64,000 nucleotides of DNA from Anaerolineales bacterium. Its GTDB lineage: Bacteria; Chloroflexota; Anaerolineae; 4572-78; J111. The stretch spans positions 7,155 to 71,154 of the forward strand of contig JACKAU010000025.1 in the NCBI GenBank assembly GCA_020634855.1, read 5' to 3'. Made by a program: the position numbers and the translations under genes. The notes below the pieces were generated by a model that made no database searches, was not told the origin of the DNA, and saw only the letters and a list, made by a program, of their open reading frames with translations. Shown here in pieces: positions 12,022-22,432 of this stretch (its first letter is position 1; the number at the start of each line of letters is the position of its first letter).

Positions 12022-12843
12022 TTATGCCCTGAAATCGCGGTGCTGTTCCATCCACTTGACGGCGAAATCAACCACCAGCCGCTGGTTGAAGAAGCGTACC
12101 TGAGCATCATTAATCTGCTCCACAACAATGTTGTGAGCCGCGTCGAACGCTGCACCAAGCTCACCAAAATCCTTTGTCTCCATATCGAGAGTATCGTAGG
12201 TTACCCACTGGCGCTGGCCGTTCACCATTATGGCGCTGCCGCCGGGAATCCACCGTTTGCCGGGATAGTTGGCCCGTGACTCGGCCAGATGCAGCGAGGT
12301 GTTGTTCCAGTGCTCAACACCCAAGAGCAGCACATGGCCGTCCAGTTCGTAGAGCTTGCCCAATGGCGAACGATCGCCGGTATCGTCGGTCAGGGGGTGG
12401 TCGGCCATCAGGTATTTGGCGTGAGGACCGAGCGCGGCCAGGGAGAAGGCCGGATGCGCGCTGCGAATGACTCCCGGCCAGGTGCGGAATAACTCCGGCA
12501 CCACACCCAAACCGCGAGTGGGGGTGGTTAACGGGTTGTAGGCCGGCATATTATCGCGAATAGTTTGCCACCATGCTTCCGGCACCGGCGGATGCTGCCA
12601 GTCGGCCGGGTCGGTGTTACCGGTGCTATTCGTGACCATCATAATCGTGCCGCCGGGGCCGACCGCGCCTAACAAGGCCAAGATAACGGCCTCCGCCCCA
12701 CCAACGACCCAGCCCAATTTACTCATCGCCAGGTGAACCAACACGATCTGACCTTCGGCCAGACCACAACGCCATAGTTGTTCGGTCAATGAGGCTGCTG
12801 TCAACGGGCCGGCGCTGCGGTCGATGATGTTTTTTTCAGACAT
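12022..12843 (-). CDS. AAC(3)-family N-acetyltransferase
   Basis: 273 residues of the Antibiotic_NAT fold, which uses acetyl-CoA to modify the 3-amino group of aminoglycosides or related substrates. Typical blocks are IVLVHLAMSKLGWVVGGAEAV near the N-terminus, PTRGLGVVPELFR, SAHPAFSLAALGPHA and NNTSLHLAESRANYPG. Length is standard. AAGGATAGG directly precedes the ATG at 12843. Many environmental members have unknown substrates, so resistance cannot be claimed. Confidence 0.88.
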   Translation of the reverse strand: MSEKNIIDRSAGPLTAASLTEQLWRCGLAEGQIVLVHLAMSKLGWVVGGAEAVILALLGAVGPGGTIMMVTNSTGNTDPADWQHPPVPEAWWQTIRDNMPAYNPLTTPTRGLGVVPELFRTWPGVIRSAHPAFSLAALGPHAKYLMADHPLTDDTGDRSPLGKLYELDGHVLLLGVEHWNNTSLHLAESRANYPGKRWIPGGSAIMVNGQRQWVTYDTLDMETKDFGELGAAFDAAHNIVVEQINDAQVRFFNQRLVVDFAVKWMEQHRDFRA

Positions 12844-12899
12844 CCTATCCTTCTTTTCTGTAAGTAGGGAAAGCCAGGATTATGGTTGAACGAACCCTG

Positions 12900-12945
12900 A
12901 ACGTTTTTACCCGTCGCCAGGTGGACCAACACAATCTGAGGCCTT
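12900..12945 (-). pseudogene. Short remnant resembling an internal piece of the AAC(3) gene
   Basis: CGCCAGGTGGACCAACACAA here closely matches CGCCAGGTGAACCAACACGA at 12728-12747 inside the adjacent gene, and both continue TCTGA. It looks like the relic of a second copy. Apart from the terminator at 13122, nothing else is seen between 12844 and 13196. Confidence 0.4.
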
Positions 12946-13121
12946 TATGGCCCACAGTCTCTATGAGATGCCGAGTCAATCCGCCCGGTAAGTCCTTCCA
13001 GGCAGTGATGATTAGGTCGGTATGCTCGTCAAAAAAAGGGAATTATTGAGGGTCGTCTTTTCAAGTATAGCAGATAAGAACCTGAGACAAAAAGTTAATG
13101 AGGAGTTCCGGTATTAACCAG

Positions 13122-13157
13122 AAAAAAGCCCTCGTTGTTAAGTTTTCGGGGGCTTTT
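13122..13157 (-). terminator. Terminator after the small gene at 13197
   Basis: AAAAGCCCTCG (13124-13134) faces CGGGGGCTTTT (13147-13157) across 12 bases with one mismatch. On the minus strand it ends in a T-run. It lies about 40 bases past the 64-residue gene. Confidence 0.75.
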
Positions 13158-13196
13158 AAAGCTTATAAACTTATAGAAATTAGCGCTTCGAACGGC

Positions 13197-13391
13197 TTAC
13201 CTGACCATCTCCTGGCTATGGGTTAACATGAACAGGATACTCTCCATTTGATCAAGTTGGTGGTTCAGACGAGCCTGTTTACCATTGATCGTAGTGGTAT
13301 TTTGCAACTCGCGTCGCTGTTCGGAATATTTAGTTCGGAGCATATTTTCCAAAAACTCTCGTTCTTGATCGGTTAATGTCAGCGAAATCAT
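13197..13391 (-). CDS. Small helical protein of unknown function
   Basis: 64 residues, predicted almost entirely helical, with charged heptad-like spacing (QEREFLENMLRTKYSEQRRE; later LDQMESILFMLTHSQ). AAGGAGGAAAC directly before the ATG is a near-perfect ribosome-binding site, and a terminator follows, so I regard it as a real one-gene unit. The family is not recognised. The design (two antiparallel helices) suggests a small cytosolic dimer, which is a guess. Confidence 0.65.
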   Translation of the reverse strand: MISLTLTDQEREFLENMLRTKYSEQRRELQNTTTINGKQARLNHQLDQMESILFMLTHSQEMVR

Positions 13392-13636
13392 GTTTCCTCC
13401 TTGGATGAATCAATATTTGGGTGAGGTGATGAGGAGACCCGCGCCACCACTCATCAGCCGCATCTGGAAATGAATAATTTGTAGAGTTACTGTTCGTACA
13501 CGGAGTTATCATATAACAAAAACTGTTGGCTGACACCCGTCAGATGGGGAGATTTATGACTAGTAACCCGGTGAGTTTTTTTACTGGCTAGGCGGCTAGT
13601 ATAGTGGGGCTTTGATTTTGTATAAGCCAGAATCGA

Positions 13637-15295
13637 TTACTTTACATTTTCCTTTTGCTGTTGAAAGTGGTTGATAGCGTTTTTAACTTTGGGGTTCAAG
13701 GTCAGCACCCGTTGGGTAAACGGAATTTCAATACCTTCCCGCTCAAAGGCCACTTTAAGCATCTTCCGCAGTTCGTAACCCACCTCGCGGTGACGGCCGG
13801 GCTTGGCTTTGGTGAGGGTATGAATAATTAGCCGGGACTCGCCAAATTCGCCCAGCCCCTCGACCTCGGTGGGTTCCAGGACATCGGCGTTGATCTGTTG
13901 AAGTTTTTGGCCGGCTTCTTCAATGATCTCAAACACCCGATCAAGGTCGGCGTCATAGGCCACGCCGACCTCGACCACGGCATAAATGTAGCCTTTTGAA
14001 AAGTTCACTATGTTGCCCAATTGGCCGTTGCGGAGAATGTGTAACTGACCATCGGGGTCTCTAACCCGGGTGGTGCGCACGTCAATGGCTTCGACAATGC
14101 CGGCCGCCTCACCGGTTTCCACATAATCGCCGACCAGATAGATATTTTCAAACAGAATAAAGGCGCCGGAAACCAGGTCACTAATCACCGGCTGTGCGCC
14201 CAGGCCAACAATTAAGCCTATGCCGCCAATTGCGGCTAGAATGGGCGTTGTGTTGATGTCTAAGGTTCTCAATATCAGGAGAAACGCGCCAAAATAGATG
14301 GCATACTTGCCCAGGCTTTTGGCCAAGGGAGTCAGGGTCAAGCGCTGCTGCCATTGTATATCTGACAGGTTCTTATCCCTTTTTAGGAGAATTTTATCGG
14401 CTAACAGGTTGATAACTTCGATCAGAACCCGGCTCAAAAAGATAATGCCAATAATCTGGATAGCAATAGGACCATAATGGGCAAAACTGGCGATAAAACT
14501 CACTTGGCTGATGGCCAGGGAGGCCATTGTAACATAAATAATGTACTCTAAGCTGCGCTTGAACAACGGAATCAGGCTGCGTAACCGATCGTAAAACTCA
14601 GCCAGGTTGGTGGGTTGGGTATATCTTTGGGCTAATTCGTCGATGGTGGTCACAATAACCGTAACCGCCATCGCCAAAAGCCGGCCCAAAGCGATAATGA
14701 GATAGACCTTGAGAATGATAAAAAATAGGTCGGCCACGGTGGCCGGTACAGGCAAAAGCCACATCGACGTGGTCAGAAACAGCAGCCAGATGCTGGTTTC
14801 TGAAATATTCTTCAGCGTTGAAAAGAATAGCTCTATGCTTTCGTTGTTGGCATTAATCTGTTCATAGGCTTTGGCCTGTTCTTGCCACTTAAATAACAAC
14901 GGTTTAAGTTTGGCGATAATAAACCGGGCCACGAAAAACAAAACAACGATTTCAACCAGGCTTAGACCCAGGTTTACCCAAAAACTTAATGGAACCGCAT
15001 TGAGTAAGGCCAGGCTGTATTCAAATATGTCGGTGCCCTGAAAAATAAGGTAGACGTTAAACGTAATTGAGGCAATCGCTAATACCAGGCATAATAGCAG
15101 AATTAACCCCTTAAGGTTACGTTTGACGAGGTTCAGTGCAGATTCATACTTTTTAAAGAAGGAAAAAGTGCTAATCTTGTTGAATACAAAGCCGGCGATG
15201 TAATTAACTACAACAAAGATAATAATTATCAGGACCAGTTCGCTGATAATGACCGCAATATCTCGATAACTAGGTGAGAAGGCGTTCAAATCCAT
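13637..15295 (-). CDS. MscS-family mechanosensitive channel, long form
   Basis: 552 residues. About six to eight hydrophobic segments precede the conserved MscS pore and beta domain. The pore helix region is AAIGGIGLIVGLGAQPVISD, followed by GAFILFENIYLVGDYVETGE, and the beta domain reads VEAIDVRTTRVRDPDGQL and RNGQLGNIVNFSKG. This is longer than E. coli MscS because of the extra N-terminal membrane segments, similar to YbdG/MscM types. It forms a pair with the next channel gene on the same strand, 146 bases apart. Likely role: membrane-tension release during osmotic downshock. Confidence 0.92.
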   Translation of the reverse strand: MDLNAFSPSYRDIAVIISELVLIIIIFVVVNYIAGFVFNKISTFSFFKKYESALNLVKRNLKGLILLLCLVLAIASITFNVYLIFQGTDIFEYSLALLNAVPLSFWVNLGLSLVEIVVLFFVARFIIAKLKPLLFKWQEQAKAYEQINANNESIELFFSTLKNISETSIWLLFLTTSMWLLPVPATVADLFFIILKVYLIIALGRLLAMAVTVIVTTIDELAQRYTQPTNLAEFYDRLRSLIPLFKRSLEYIIYVTMASLAISQVSFIASFAHYGPIAIQIIGIIFLSRVLIEVINLLADKILLKRDKNLSDIQWQQRLTLTPLAKSLGKYAIYFGAFLLILRTLDINTTPILAAIGGIGLIVGLGAQPVISDLVSGAFILFENIYLVGDYVETGEAAGIVEAIDVRTTRVRDPDGQLHILRNGQLGNIVNFSKGYIYAVVEVGVAYDADLDRVFEIIEEAGQKLQQINADVLEPTEVEGLGEFGESRLIIHTLTKAKPGRHREVGYELRKMLKVAFEREGIEIPFTQRVLTLNPKVKNAINHFQQQKENVK

Positions 15296-15441
15296 TTTTC
15301 ATCTCATCCGTTCTTTAAATTATATGAATATTTCCCGGACAGCGTGGGTGACGGGTGTCCAAACTCAATTTGAACACCCAATTGCCGATGGTGGCAGCAA
15401 TGGACCCGTCACCTGTCCGCCCCAGGTTTCCCCGCATGATC

Positions 15442-16551
15442 TCAACGGGCAAATGTCCCATTATCCGATATCACCATCTGATCGGAAAATAACATCACCG
15501 GCAGGGACAACTTGATGGCGCGGCTTTCAAACACTTTGAGCGCTGCCTGATTGACCTGGGATTTCACCACCCCCAATTTGTGAAGATGATGGGCAAACGG
15601 CTGTTCAGGACTCCACGGTTTTACGCCATAATCGATTTGGATGTCAAAGGAATAGTCGCCCACGGTGGCCAGCAGTGGCTCGGACCAGACGATGTGCTCA
15701 TTCTGGTCAAGGGTCTCTCTTAAGATCAGTAGCACGGTCTCTATCTGCTCAAGGGTGGTGTTGCGGTGGATGTGAAACGTTTCGGCTTGGTAGTAGTAGA
15801 TGGCCACATCTAAATTACTGACCGCCTCGCTGCCAAAAAACTTGTTGGGTAGGAGAATCTTTTCGCCGTGAACCGTTTCCACCAGTGAACTCCTCAGACC
15901 AACCTCACGGACGTAACCTTCTACCCCGGCCACGTTAATCCGATCGCCCATCTTAAAGGGGCGCTGGACGAAAACGATAATACCGCCAAACAGGTTGGCG
16001 ACGGAATCCTGCGCGGCCAGGGCAATGGCCAAACCGCCAATGCCTAGTCCGGCCAGGATAGCGCTTACATTATATCCGGCATTATTTAAGCCGATTAAAA
16101 TAGCCAACGAGATGACTGTGAATTTTAGCCCGGTTCTAATAATCGGCAAAAGCTGATCATCGAGGTCGGTTTCAGTTTTTTCGGCCAGTTTAACAAAGTA
16201 CCGAGTGTGAAAGGCATCGTAAAGCCTAATCAACAACCAGGCCACCAGCAGGGTAATCCCAAATTGAAAAATGGTATCGATAAAGTGGGCCAAACTATCG
16301 AAGATATTCAAGGTTGACAGGCTGTAGCGAATACCGATCAACGTGATCAGTACGACCAACGGCTCTTCAACCATATCGATTATGATGTCATCAATTTGGG
16401 TTTGGGTTTTGCTGGTCAAAGATTTAATCCAGCGATTGGAAACCCAATACACGACCTTGCCGATGACAAAGAAAAATACAATCAGCAGCAAGGCCAGAAG
16501 CCATTGACCTAGTGTATTGCCATAATAGACTGTATCGAAAAAGTCTAACAT
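15442..16551 (-). CDS. MscS-family mechanosensitive channel, short form
   Basis: 369 residues with about four N-terminal membrane spans, then the pore motif ILAGLGIGGLAIALAAQDSV and the beta domain (GGIIVFVQRPFKMGDRINVA, VREVGLRSSLVETVHGEKIL, LPNKFFGSEAVSNL). It lies 19 bases downstream of the nucleoside hydrolase gene on the same strand, so the two may be co-transcribed. Two different MscS proteins in a row suggest graded responses to tension. Confidence 0.93.
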   Translation of the reverse strand: MLDFFDTVYYGNTLGQWLLALLLIVFFFVIGKVVYWVSNRWIKSLTSKTQTQIDDIIIDMVEEPLVVLITLIGIRYSLSTLNIFDSLAHFIDTIFQFGITLLVAWLLIRLYDAFHTRYFVKLAEKTETDLDDQLLPIIRTGLKFTVISLAILIGLNNAGYNVSAILAGLGIGGLAIALAAQDSVANLFGGIIVFVQRPFKMGDRINVAGVEGYVREVGLRSSLVETVHGEKILLPNKFFGSEAVSNLDVAIYYYQAETFHIHRNTTLEQIETVLLILRETLDQNEHIVWSEPLLATVGDYSFDIQIDYGVKPWSPEQPFAHHLHKLGVVKSQVNQAALKVFESRAIKLSLPVMLFSDQMVISDNGTFAR

Positions 16552-16570
16552 AGTTATCCCTTTGGTCTCA

Positions 16571-17512
16571 CTACTCTGCCTTGCACCAGCGCAATATGGC
16601 TTCTAGGTAATCGCCAACAAATCGGGGGGCATCTACCTCCAGCGCCACATCCACATTTGCTTCGTGGGCCGGCCAGGGCCGCCGATCGGGTACGGTCATG
16701 CCGCGAGTCAACTTGCCCCGTGTTTCGACATCAACATGGATTTTTTCGGTGCGCACCAAATCCGGGTATAAACAGACTCCCCCCGCCAACGGATCGTGTA
16801 ACACGCACTGCGGTTTACGCCCCAGGTTTTGATAAGCGGCCATCATAAATTGAATTAGTTGCAGCACAAACCGGGAACGCGCGTTATCTATTTTACGCAG
16901 CGGTTCCAAATCACTCTCGTCAAGGTAGGTGTGGTGGGTTACATCCAACCCCACCATCGTCAGGGGGACGCCGGAGTTAAAAACCACGTAGGCCGCTTCC
17001 GCATCGTTGTAAATGTTGGCTTCAGCGGTGGGGGTCTCGTTGCCGCCGGAAAGGGAGCCGCCCATCAGCACCAGACGCTTGAGCCGATTAGCCAATTCAG
17101 GATCGCGCAAAAGGGCGAGGCCCACATTGGTGAGCGGGCCAAAGGCCAATAGAGTCAGCTCGCCGGGATGTTCTTGACTTAGCCGAATGATCTGATCTAC
17201 GGCGTGTTCATCCGTGGGGCGACTCTGAGGTGGGTCAAGGTGGGTGTTGGCCAAACCATCATCGCCGTGAATGTGCGGCACGGCGTTGAGTTCGGTTAAA
17301 AACGGTTTGTTGGCCCCCCTAGCAACGGGAATATCCAAACCCACCATCTCCCACATCTTCAGAGTGTTGCGGGTGGTTTTTTCCACATCCACATTGCCGC
17401 CCACCGTACCGGCAGCGATAATCTCGGCTTTACCCCGCTTGTGGGCGTCGGCCAAATAGATCAAGCCCAGGGCATCATCAACACCGGTATCAACATCTAA
17501 AAGAATTTTCAT
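16571..17512 (-). CDS. Inosine/uridine-preferring nucleoside hydrolase
   Basis: 313 residues of the IU-nucleoside hydrolase family, which cleaves the N-glycosidic bond of ribonucleosides to base plus ribose. The calcium-binding aspartate cluster is DVDTGVDDA at residues 6-14, and other hallmarks are GANKPF, GPLTNVGLAL, LVLMGGSL, EANIYNDAEAA and HDPLAGGV. GGAGAGA precedes the ATG. It is intact, in contrast to the broken homologue at 20314-21322 on the same strand. Confidence 0.93.
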   Translation of the reverse strand: MKILLDVDTGVDDALGLIYLADAHKRGKAEIIAAGTVGGNVDVEKTTRNTLKMWEMVGLDIPVARGANKPFLTELNAVPHIHGDDGLANTHLDPPQSRPTDEHAVDQIIRLSQEHPGELTLLAFGPLTNVGLALLRDPELANRLKRLVLMGGSLSGGNETPTAEANIYNDAEAAYVVFNSGVPLTMVGLDVTHHTYLDESDLEPLRKIDNARSRFVLQLIQFMMAAYQNLGRKPQCVLHDPLAGGVCLYPDLVRTEKIHVDVETRGKLTRGMTVPDRRPWPAHEANVDVALEVDAPRFVGDYLEAILRWCKAE

Positions 17513-17554
17513 GATAAATCTCTCCTTTTGGTAATTAAATAACCTAAGTTGCCA

Positions 17555-17756
17555 CTCAATGTCATTAAGTTAGCGACTGGCGCTGGCAAGAGGGGGAATT
17601 TGATTTCTTTATCTTGGGGGGCCGGGGGCTTATCTTAATGACATTGAGTTGCCACTCATAAGACCTGTCAGGTTTTGGAGATACTGTTCCGAGAAAAATC
17701 AAGCCTATTCGGGCGATTTAGCCGCATTAAGGCATGTCCGAAAACCTGACAGGTCT
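17555..17756. repeat. Two inverted-repeat pairs upstream of the nucleoside hydrolase
   Basis: CTCAATGTCATTAAG at 17555-17569 faces CTTAATGACATTGAG at 17634-17648. AGACCTGTCAGGTTTT at 17661-17676 faces its exact complement at 17741-17756. GTTGCCACTCA also occurs as a direct repeat beside both ends of the first pair. The rest of 17513-17782 is non-coding. Confidence 0.8.
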
Positions 17757-17782
17757 TGTTCGCTTCAAGAGCGCAATTGGGC

Positions 17783-20279
17783 TTAAATACTCGCTTCTTC
17801 CTGATCGATGGTGGCAAAGAAGTGCAGGCTTCTATATCTTTCGCTGATCATCTCAGCATAATCTTTGGAGTAGTAGGTTCCGGCCAGATAAGCAAAACCG
17901 CCGGAAGTTTCCTGCTTAGGCAAAGCCGCATCAGACTGGCCAGGGCTTGGTCCTGTTCTTCGTTTTGGGGCACCAACCAGACCGTAAAGGGATAATGCCG
18001 GCCTCTTCATCTAAATAACCGGCAAACAGGCCGTTCAATTCGGCTAAAATCAAGGCTTCTTCATCAGAAATGGTCTCATCGATTTTGACCAGCACATTCA
18101 ACAAATCTTTTAAGCGAGCGGCTTTGCAGGTGAGCCGGCTCCAGGGCCAGGTAATCGAGAACGCTTTGCCGCAGAGTCACGAAATCGGTTTTCTTGCCCT
18201 GCAATAATCGTTCCCGCATCTCTGCCGCCGAGTAGTCAAAGCCGTACGTCTGGGTAAATTTCTGAATAAACTCAACTTCGGCGTCATCCAGCACCTGGTC
18301 AATCATGGCCACTTGTCGTAAAATCTCGAGCGTCTGTTCAAACGCCCGCATTTCTTCCTCAAGGTAAAGCTGCGGCAGCAACACAGAGAACTCTTCAATC
18401 GTATAGGTATCGTGCCAATATCTAAGGTAGATTTCTTTGGGAATCATCAATAGTTTTACCGGTTTTTGAGCGGTGACGGTCGCCTCTTGGACATCGCCGC
18501 GGATAACCCGGGTATTGCCCAGCGGTATCCAGGGTTTAACCGCGTGGGCCTGGTAGCCGCCCAGGGGGTCATCAACAAGCCTTCGCCCATGGGCACGTAT
18601 ACAAATCCGGGCGGCGCACCGGCCGTGATCAGGGTTTGATCCTTTTTAAGCGTGGTTAGCCGTACATCGGTAAATGCCAGGTCCGGGTCAAGATTGATGG
18701 TTTTGTGGCCCGACTGGGCCAAGCGGACCAGCACCCGCTTTCGCCGGTCAAGGGACCAATCTAACCGTTCGGCCTGGAGATAGCGATCCCGCTCATCCGG
18801 GGCGATGAATTTAAGCGAAGGAACGATGCGGCTTCGCGAGGCCAGGTCCGGCTTAAGGGCGATTAATTCTTCCAGGACGATGCCGGCAAAATCGAGATTG
18901 TCATCCGTTTCTTCAATCAGGATTTGGATATCTTGGTTGGATTTTAGGCCGTCATCTTGGCCGGCCAGACGACGAAAGGTATCGACAATATCCCGCTGGA
19001 TGTCATCGATGATATAGGCGGCGAAACCGGCGCTTTGGCGGGTTGCTTCCGGGCTGGCAAACGAACCCCGGTGGAATGACAAGCGCAAATCGCCTTCCAA
19101 GGTTAGTTCGCTGCTGTCGATATTGGCCTCTCCGGGCGCCGGAGGCAGGCCCACCTCAACCAGAAACATCTCGCCTGACCCTTTTTCCAGCGCAAAGACC
19201 GCATGACCCGTATTTTGATCGACCAAAATCTGGTAGCCGGCCGAGGTTTTCAGAACCGTGCCGCGCTGGCGCAGCGCGTCGGCCACCCGCAAGGCGCGGA
19301 TGGTATCGGTGACATCGCTAACCAGGTCGCGAACCGGCTCGTGGTCTGAAGCCAGCCATAAAAAGGCCTCTTGCTCAAAGTTGGTATAGTAAGACATAAC
19401 CCCGGTAAAGGTGCGAGGCGGGACATCGTTACCGTTAAGAAAGCCGTCCCGCTCAGCCTGGGCTGCCTTCAACGCCTGGGTCAACTCCGATTTCTCTACG
19501 CCCAGGCTCTGAACGAGGGTTGGACTGCGCAGCGAACCGGCCAGCTCCGGCTGCTCCGGTTCCTGGTTGGGGTCCAGCACCCGGACCAGCTTTTGGGCCA
19601 CTTTCTTCACCTGTTGATCGTGATAGAGATGGCGTAGGTTGGTGCTGACCGTTTCCATCATCATCTTTCTCAATTGGGCCGGATGGTTCAAGAGATCAAT
19701 CGGTACTTTGCTTTTGCTATGTCCCACCGACATGGCCATCATCTCGCGTAAGACCAGTTTAGGCGGCTGTTCTAAAACGCCGCAATCCTTCAAATTGACT
19801 AATCGCCACGAGATATTACCCCAATTTTCGGTCCAGATGGTCTCAACAATCTCATCGAAGGCCGGGGTAAACATCTCTTGCGCCGCAAATTCAGGGTGCA
19901 TAAACCGGCCAAACGCTGAGAAATCGAGCATGCCGATATCATGATTGTAGGCCAGGATGGCCCCGTAGCCCTTCATAAATTCCAGGCGCAGCGTATCCCG
20001 GGCCGGAATTAAAACCCCATTGATCGTATCAAGAATGGGCAGAATAGTGGCCGCCACATCGCGCACATGCACCACCCCGTGGTCCGAATAAAGGGCGACA
20101 TGCTTGTACGGATCGGCCAGAAACACGTCATCTCTGGCGACATAGTCCAGTTCGGCTTGTTCGCTGACTTTGGCGTAGTAATTTTGTTCAATTTGCACTC
20201 TGATTTTCTCCGCCAAATACCGGTCGAGTTGGGGGACGGAGTTGGTATCATGACGGTATTCTGCTGTAGGGTGTTTCAT
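17783..20279 (-). pseudogene. HD-domain / cNMP-binding / TerB-like fusion protein, frameshifted
   Basis: The first 607-codon frame starts at 20279 with an HD-type N-terminus: H67 and H71 (DHGVVHVRDVA), then H113-D114 (YNHDIGM). Near 18560 the frame breaks inside a cyclic-nucleotide-binding domain: TTLKKDQTLITAGAPPGFVY is in the first frame, and GNTRVIRGDVQEATVTAQ and VKLLMIPKEIYLRYWHD in the next. It then continues through a TerB-like helical segment (MIDQVLDDAEVEFIQKF). Further shifts near 18120, 18000 and 17880 precede the last segment, ending FFATIDQEEASI. Restored, it is about 800 residues. A phosphohydrolase-like signalling protein gated by a nucleotide is the natural reading. The HD activity is inferred from four residues only. 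Confidence 0.65.
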
Positions 20280-20313
20280 TATTCACCTCCATAATTATGT
20301 GAGCTGTCAGCTA

Positions 20314-21322
20314 TCAGTGGTTACCTAACGGCTGCCACAACAGTTCATCAAACATTGGCCAAAAGCGTTCGGTATCGACGTCCAAACAGACTTCTACGTT
20401 AGGGGGGTTGCCGGCCTCATCCCGGCGCGATCCCGCCGGTCGGCCAGGGACATGCCGGTCGTGAATCGGCCCTCCGTTTCAACTACCAGATGGACCCGTT
20501 CAGTTTGGGCCAAACCGCGGTCGATCATAATCCCGACAGCTAACGGGTCGTGTACGTAGCAGCCATGAAAGCCTTCGTTGTCGCGGTAAAACGCCATATA
20601 AATCTCGGTGCAATCGGCAATAAACTGGGCGACCTGAGTTTGGCTGACGCCGCAGATTGTCTTCAACTGCTTGACGCGGTAAGGGAGCCTTCATCGCCAC
20701 ATCGAGGCCGACCAGAACAACGGGAATACCGGACTCCATGACCACCTGGGCCGCGTCAGGATCGACAAAAAGTTAAATTCGGCGGCGGCGCTAATATTAC
20801 CCGGAACGGTCACGGCCCCGCCCATCGTCACAATTTGGCCCACCCGCTGCATCGTCTCGGCATCGCGTTGGATCGCCGTAGCGATGTTGGTCAGCGGTCC
20901 CAAGGTAATAATCGTCAGGGTTTCGCCATAGGTCCGGGCGGCTTCGAGTAATACATCGATAGCATTTTGGCTGGATGGCGTTAGGGGAGGTGGGGATAAC
21001 GAGCCGTATCGCCCGCATCCTTGAATCGATGCAGCTCACCCAGGCCATCGGCGCCGTGGATGCCGGCTGCATTGAACGGTGGTCGAACCAGCGGTCGCTC
21101 GCAGCCTTTGGCCACAAGGGGCGGAGAATTGGGCTGGGCAATACTAAGCACCCGCAGCACGTTGTAAGCCGCCTGCTCGACCTCGATATTACCGGCCACA
21201 ACGGTAATCGCTTTCAGGTCTAACTGCGGGGCGTTCAGCGCCATAATGATGGCCATAGCATCATCGACGCCGCCATCCGTATCAAGAATGATCGGAATAG
21301 GCCCATTGCTCATATCTGACAT
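20314..21322 (-). pseudogene. Second nucleoside hydrolase, frameshifted
   Basis: Starting at 21322 (AGGAGA upstream), the frames together spell a full IU-nucleoside hydrolase: IILDTDGGVDDAMAIIMAL, ITLGPLTNIATAIQRD, QIVTMGGAVTVPGN, VVLVGLDV, then GCYVHDPLAVGIMIDRG and ending CLDVDTERFWPMFDELLW, with TGA at 20314-20316. Frame changes occur near 20985, 20765, 20690 and 20410. It is a paralogue of the intact enzyme at 16571-17512 rather than a copy, as the two differ throughout. Confidence 0.8.
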
Positions 21323-21490
21323 TTTCACTCTCCTCATATATTTAGGTCATTCGTGAAAGACGTGGTTGATTTAACTAATATAAGAGGAGTGCCAGGAAAA
21401 CAGATCACCCGAAAAGTATTATTTTTCAAGGGAATAGGGGTGATATGGAGGAAGAGTAGAAGTGGCAGATAGAGATAATTTATATATGAG

Positions 21491-21610
21491 TTACGCAGTT
21501 CAAAAGATGACAGTCACTTGGGTATGATAAATCGACCCATTTGGGCTAAACGGACGTTTATTTTCGGCAAAAAGTGACTGTCACCTGGTTTGTTACACCC
21601 CACTGCGTAA
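21491..21610. repeat. Nested inverted repeat (TTACGCAGT ends)
   Basis: TTACGCAGT at 21491-21499 faces ACTGCGTAA at 21602-21610. Inside, GACAGTCACTT at 21509-21519 faces AAGTGACTGTC at 21572-21582. Both pairs are perfect. No coding potential, and the rest of 21323-21668 is also empty. Confidence 0.8.
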
Positions 21611-21668
21611 GTCTTATACTAATGAACGCGGAAAGCATTTAAATCGGTGCAAAGATGTTTTCTTGTTT

Positions 21669-22406
21669 TTACCGAGTTGACATTGTCTTAACCCACGCGG
21701 CATCCATTCGAGCCAACCGGGCCTTCTTCAAATTCTGCTTCATAATCCAGCAGATATCTTTATCCGGCGCGGCCAGCCACTTCTCCATCAGCGCTTTGCC
21801 CTCTGCCGGCCGGGCCACCACCGCGACGCTCCAGCCGTAGCCCAGCCCCTTCCGCAGCGCCAAGAAATCGTCACTGCGGCGCTGGTCCACCTGTTCAATG
21901 CTGGCTGTGATCTGATCTAAAATCGCCAAAACGGCGCGGGCCGCCGGGGCCGGCTTCAAAAGCCGAGGCTCGCACAGGGCGGCGACAACCGCTCTTTGCT
22001 CCAGCGGCGAACCTTGACTCCACTCACGCATCGCCGCAATTAATCGGTCCATATTCACGTCGCCCAGCCGCTGGAGGGCCATCGCCACCCCCTCGCGCAC
22101 CCGCCAGCGGGGATCGGACGCGTATCGGCGCAAGGTCGGGAGTTGGGCCGTATCGCCCTCGGCCAGCAAGCGGCCCAAACCGACGATGCCGCAGAAGACC
22201 AGAAATTCGTAAGGCGAGTTCACCGGCGCGGCCTCGACGGTGTAGGTAATGTAGCGTTGAAACAGCGGCTCATCGCCCTCATCGGCCACCACCTGGGCCA
22301 ACTCAATATTTCCCCGGGGTCCGGGCAGCCCTGATTCTTGCAGTAAATAGGCATCCCAGTGGTCGAGTTGGCGCAGGATGGTGCGGTATTCATTCGCTTT
22401 GGTCAT
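21669..22406 (-). CDS. HEAT-repeat protein
   Basis: 245 residues made of helical repeats. The clearest unit is TLRRYASDPRWRVREGVAMA followed by LQRLGD, the hallmark of bacterial HEAT or DNA-alkylation-repair-like solenoids. A C-terminal part (CWIMKQNLKKARL) resembles the end of AlkD-type repeats, but no glycosylase residue can be assigned. The usual role of such proteins is binding other proteins or DNA; the substrate here is unknown. Intact and alone on the minus strand. Confidence 0.75.
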   Translation of the reverse strand: MTKANEYRTILRQLDHWDAYLLQESGLPGPRGNIELAQVVADEGDEPLFQRYITYTVEAAPVNSPYEFLVFCGIVGLGRLLAEGDTAQLPTLRRYASDPRWRVREGVAMALQRLGDVNMDRLIAAMREWSQGSPLEQRAVVAALCEPRLLKPAPAARAVLAILDQITASIEQVDQRRSDDFLALRKGLGYGWSVAVVARPAEGKALMEKWLAAPDKDICWIMKQNLKKARLARMDAAWVKTMSTR

Positions 22407-22432
22407 CGGTGGCTCCCTTAAAAAATAATGGT

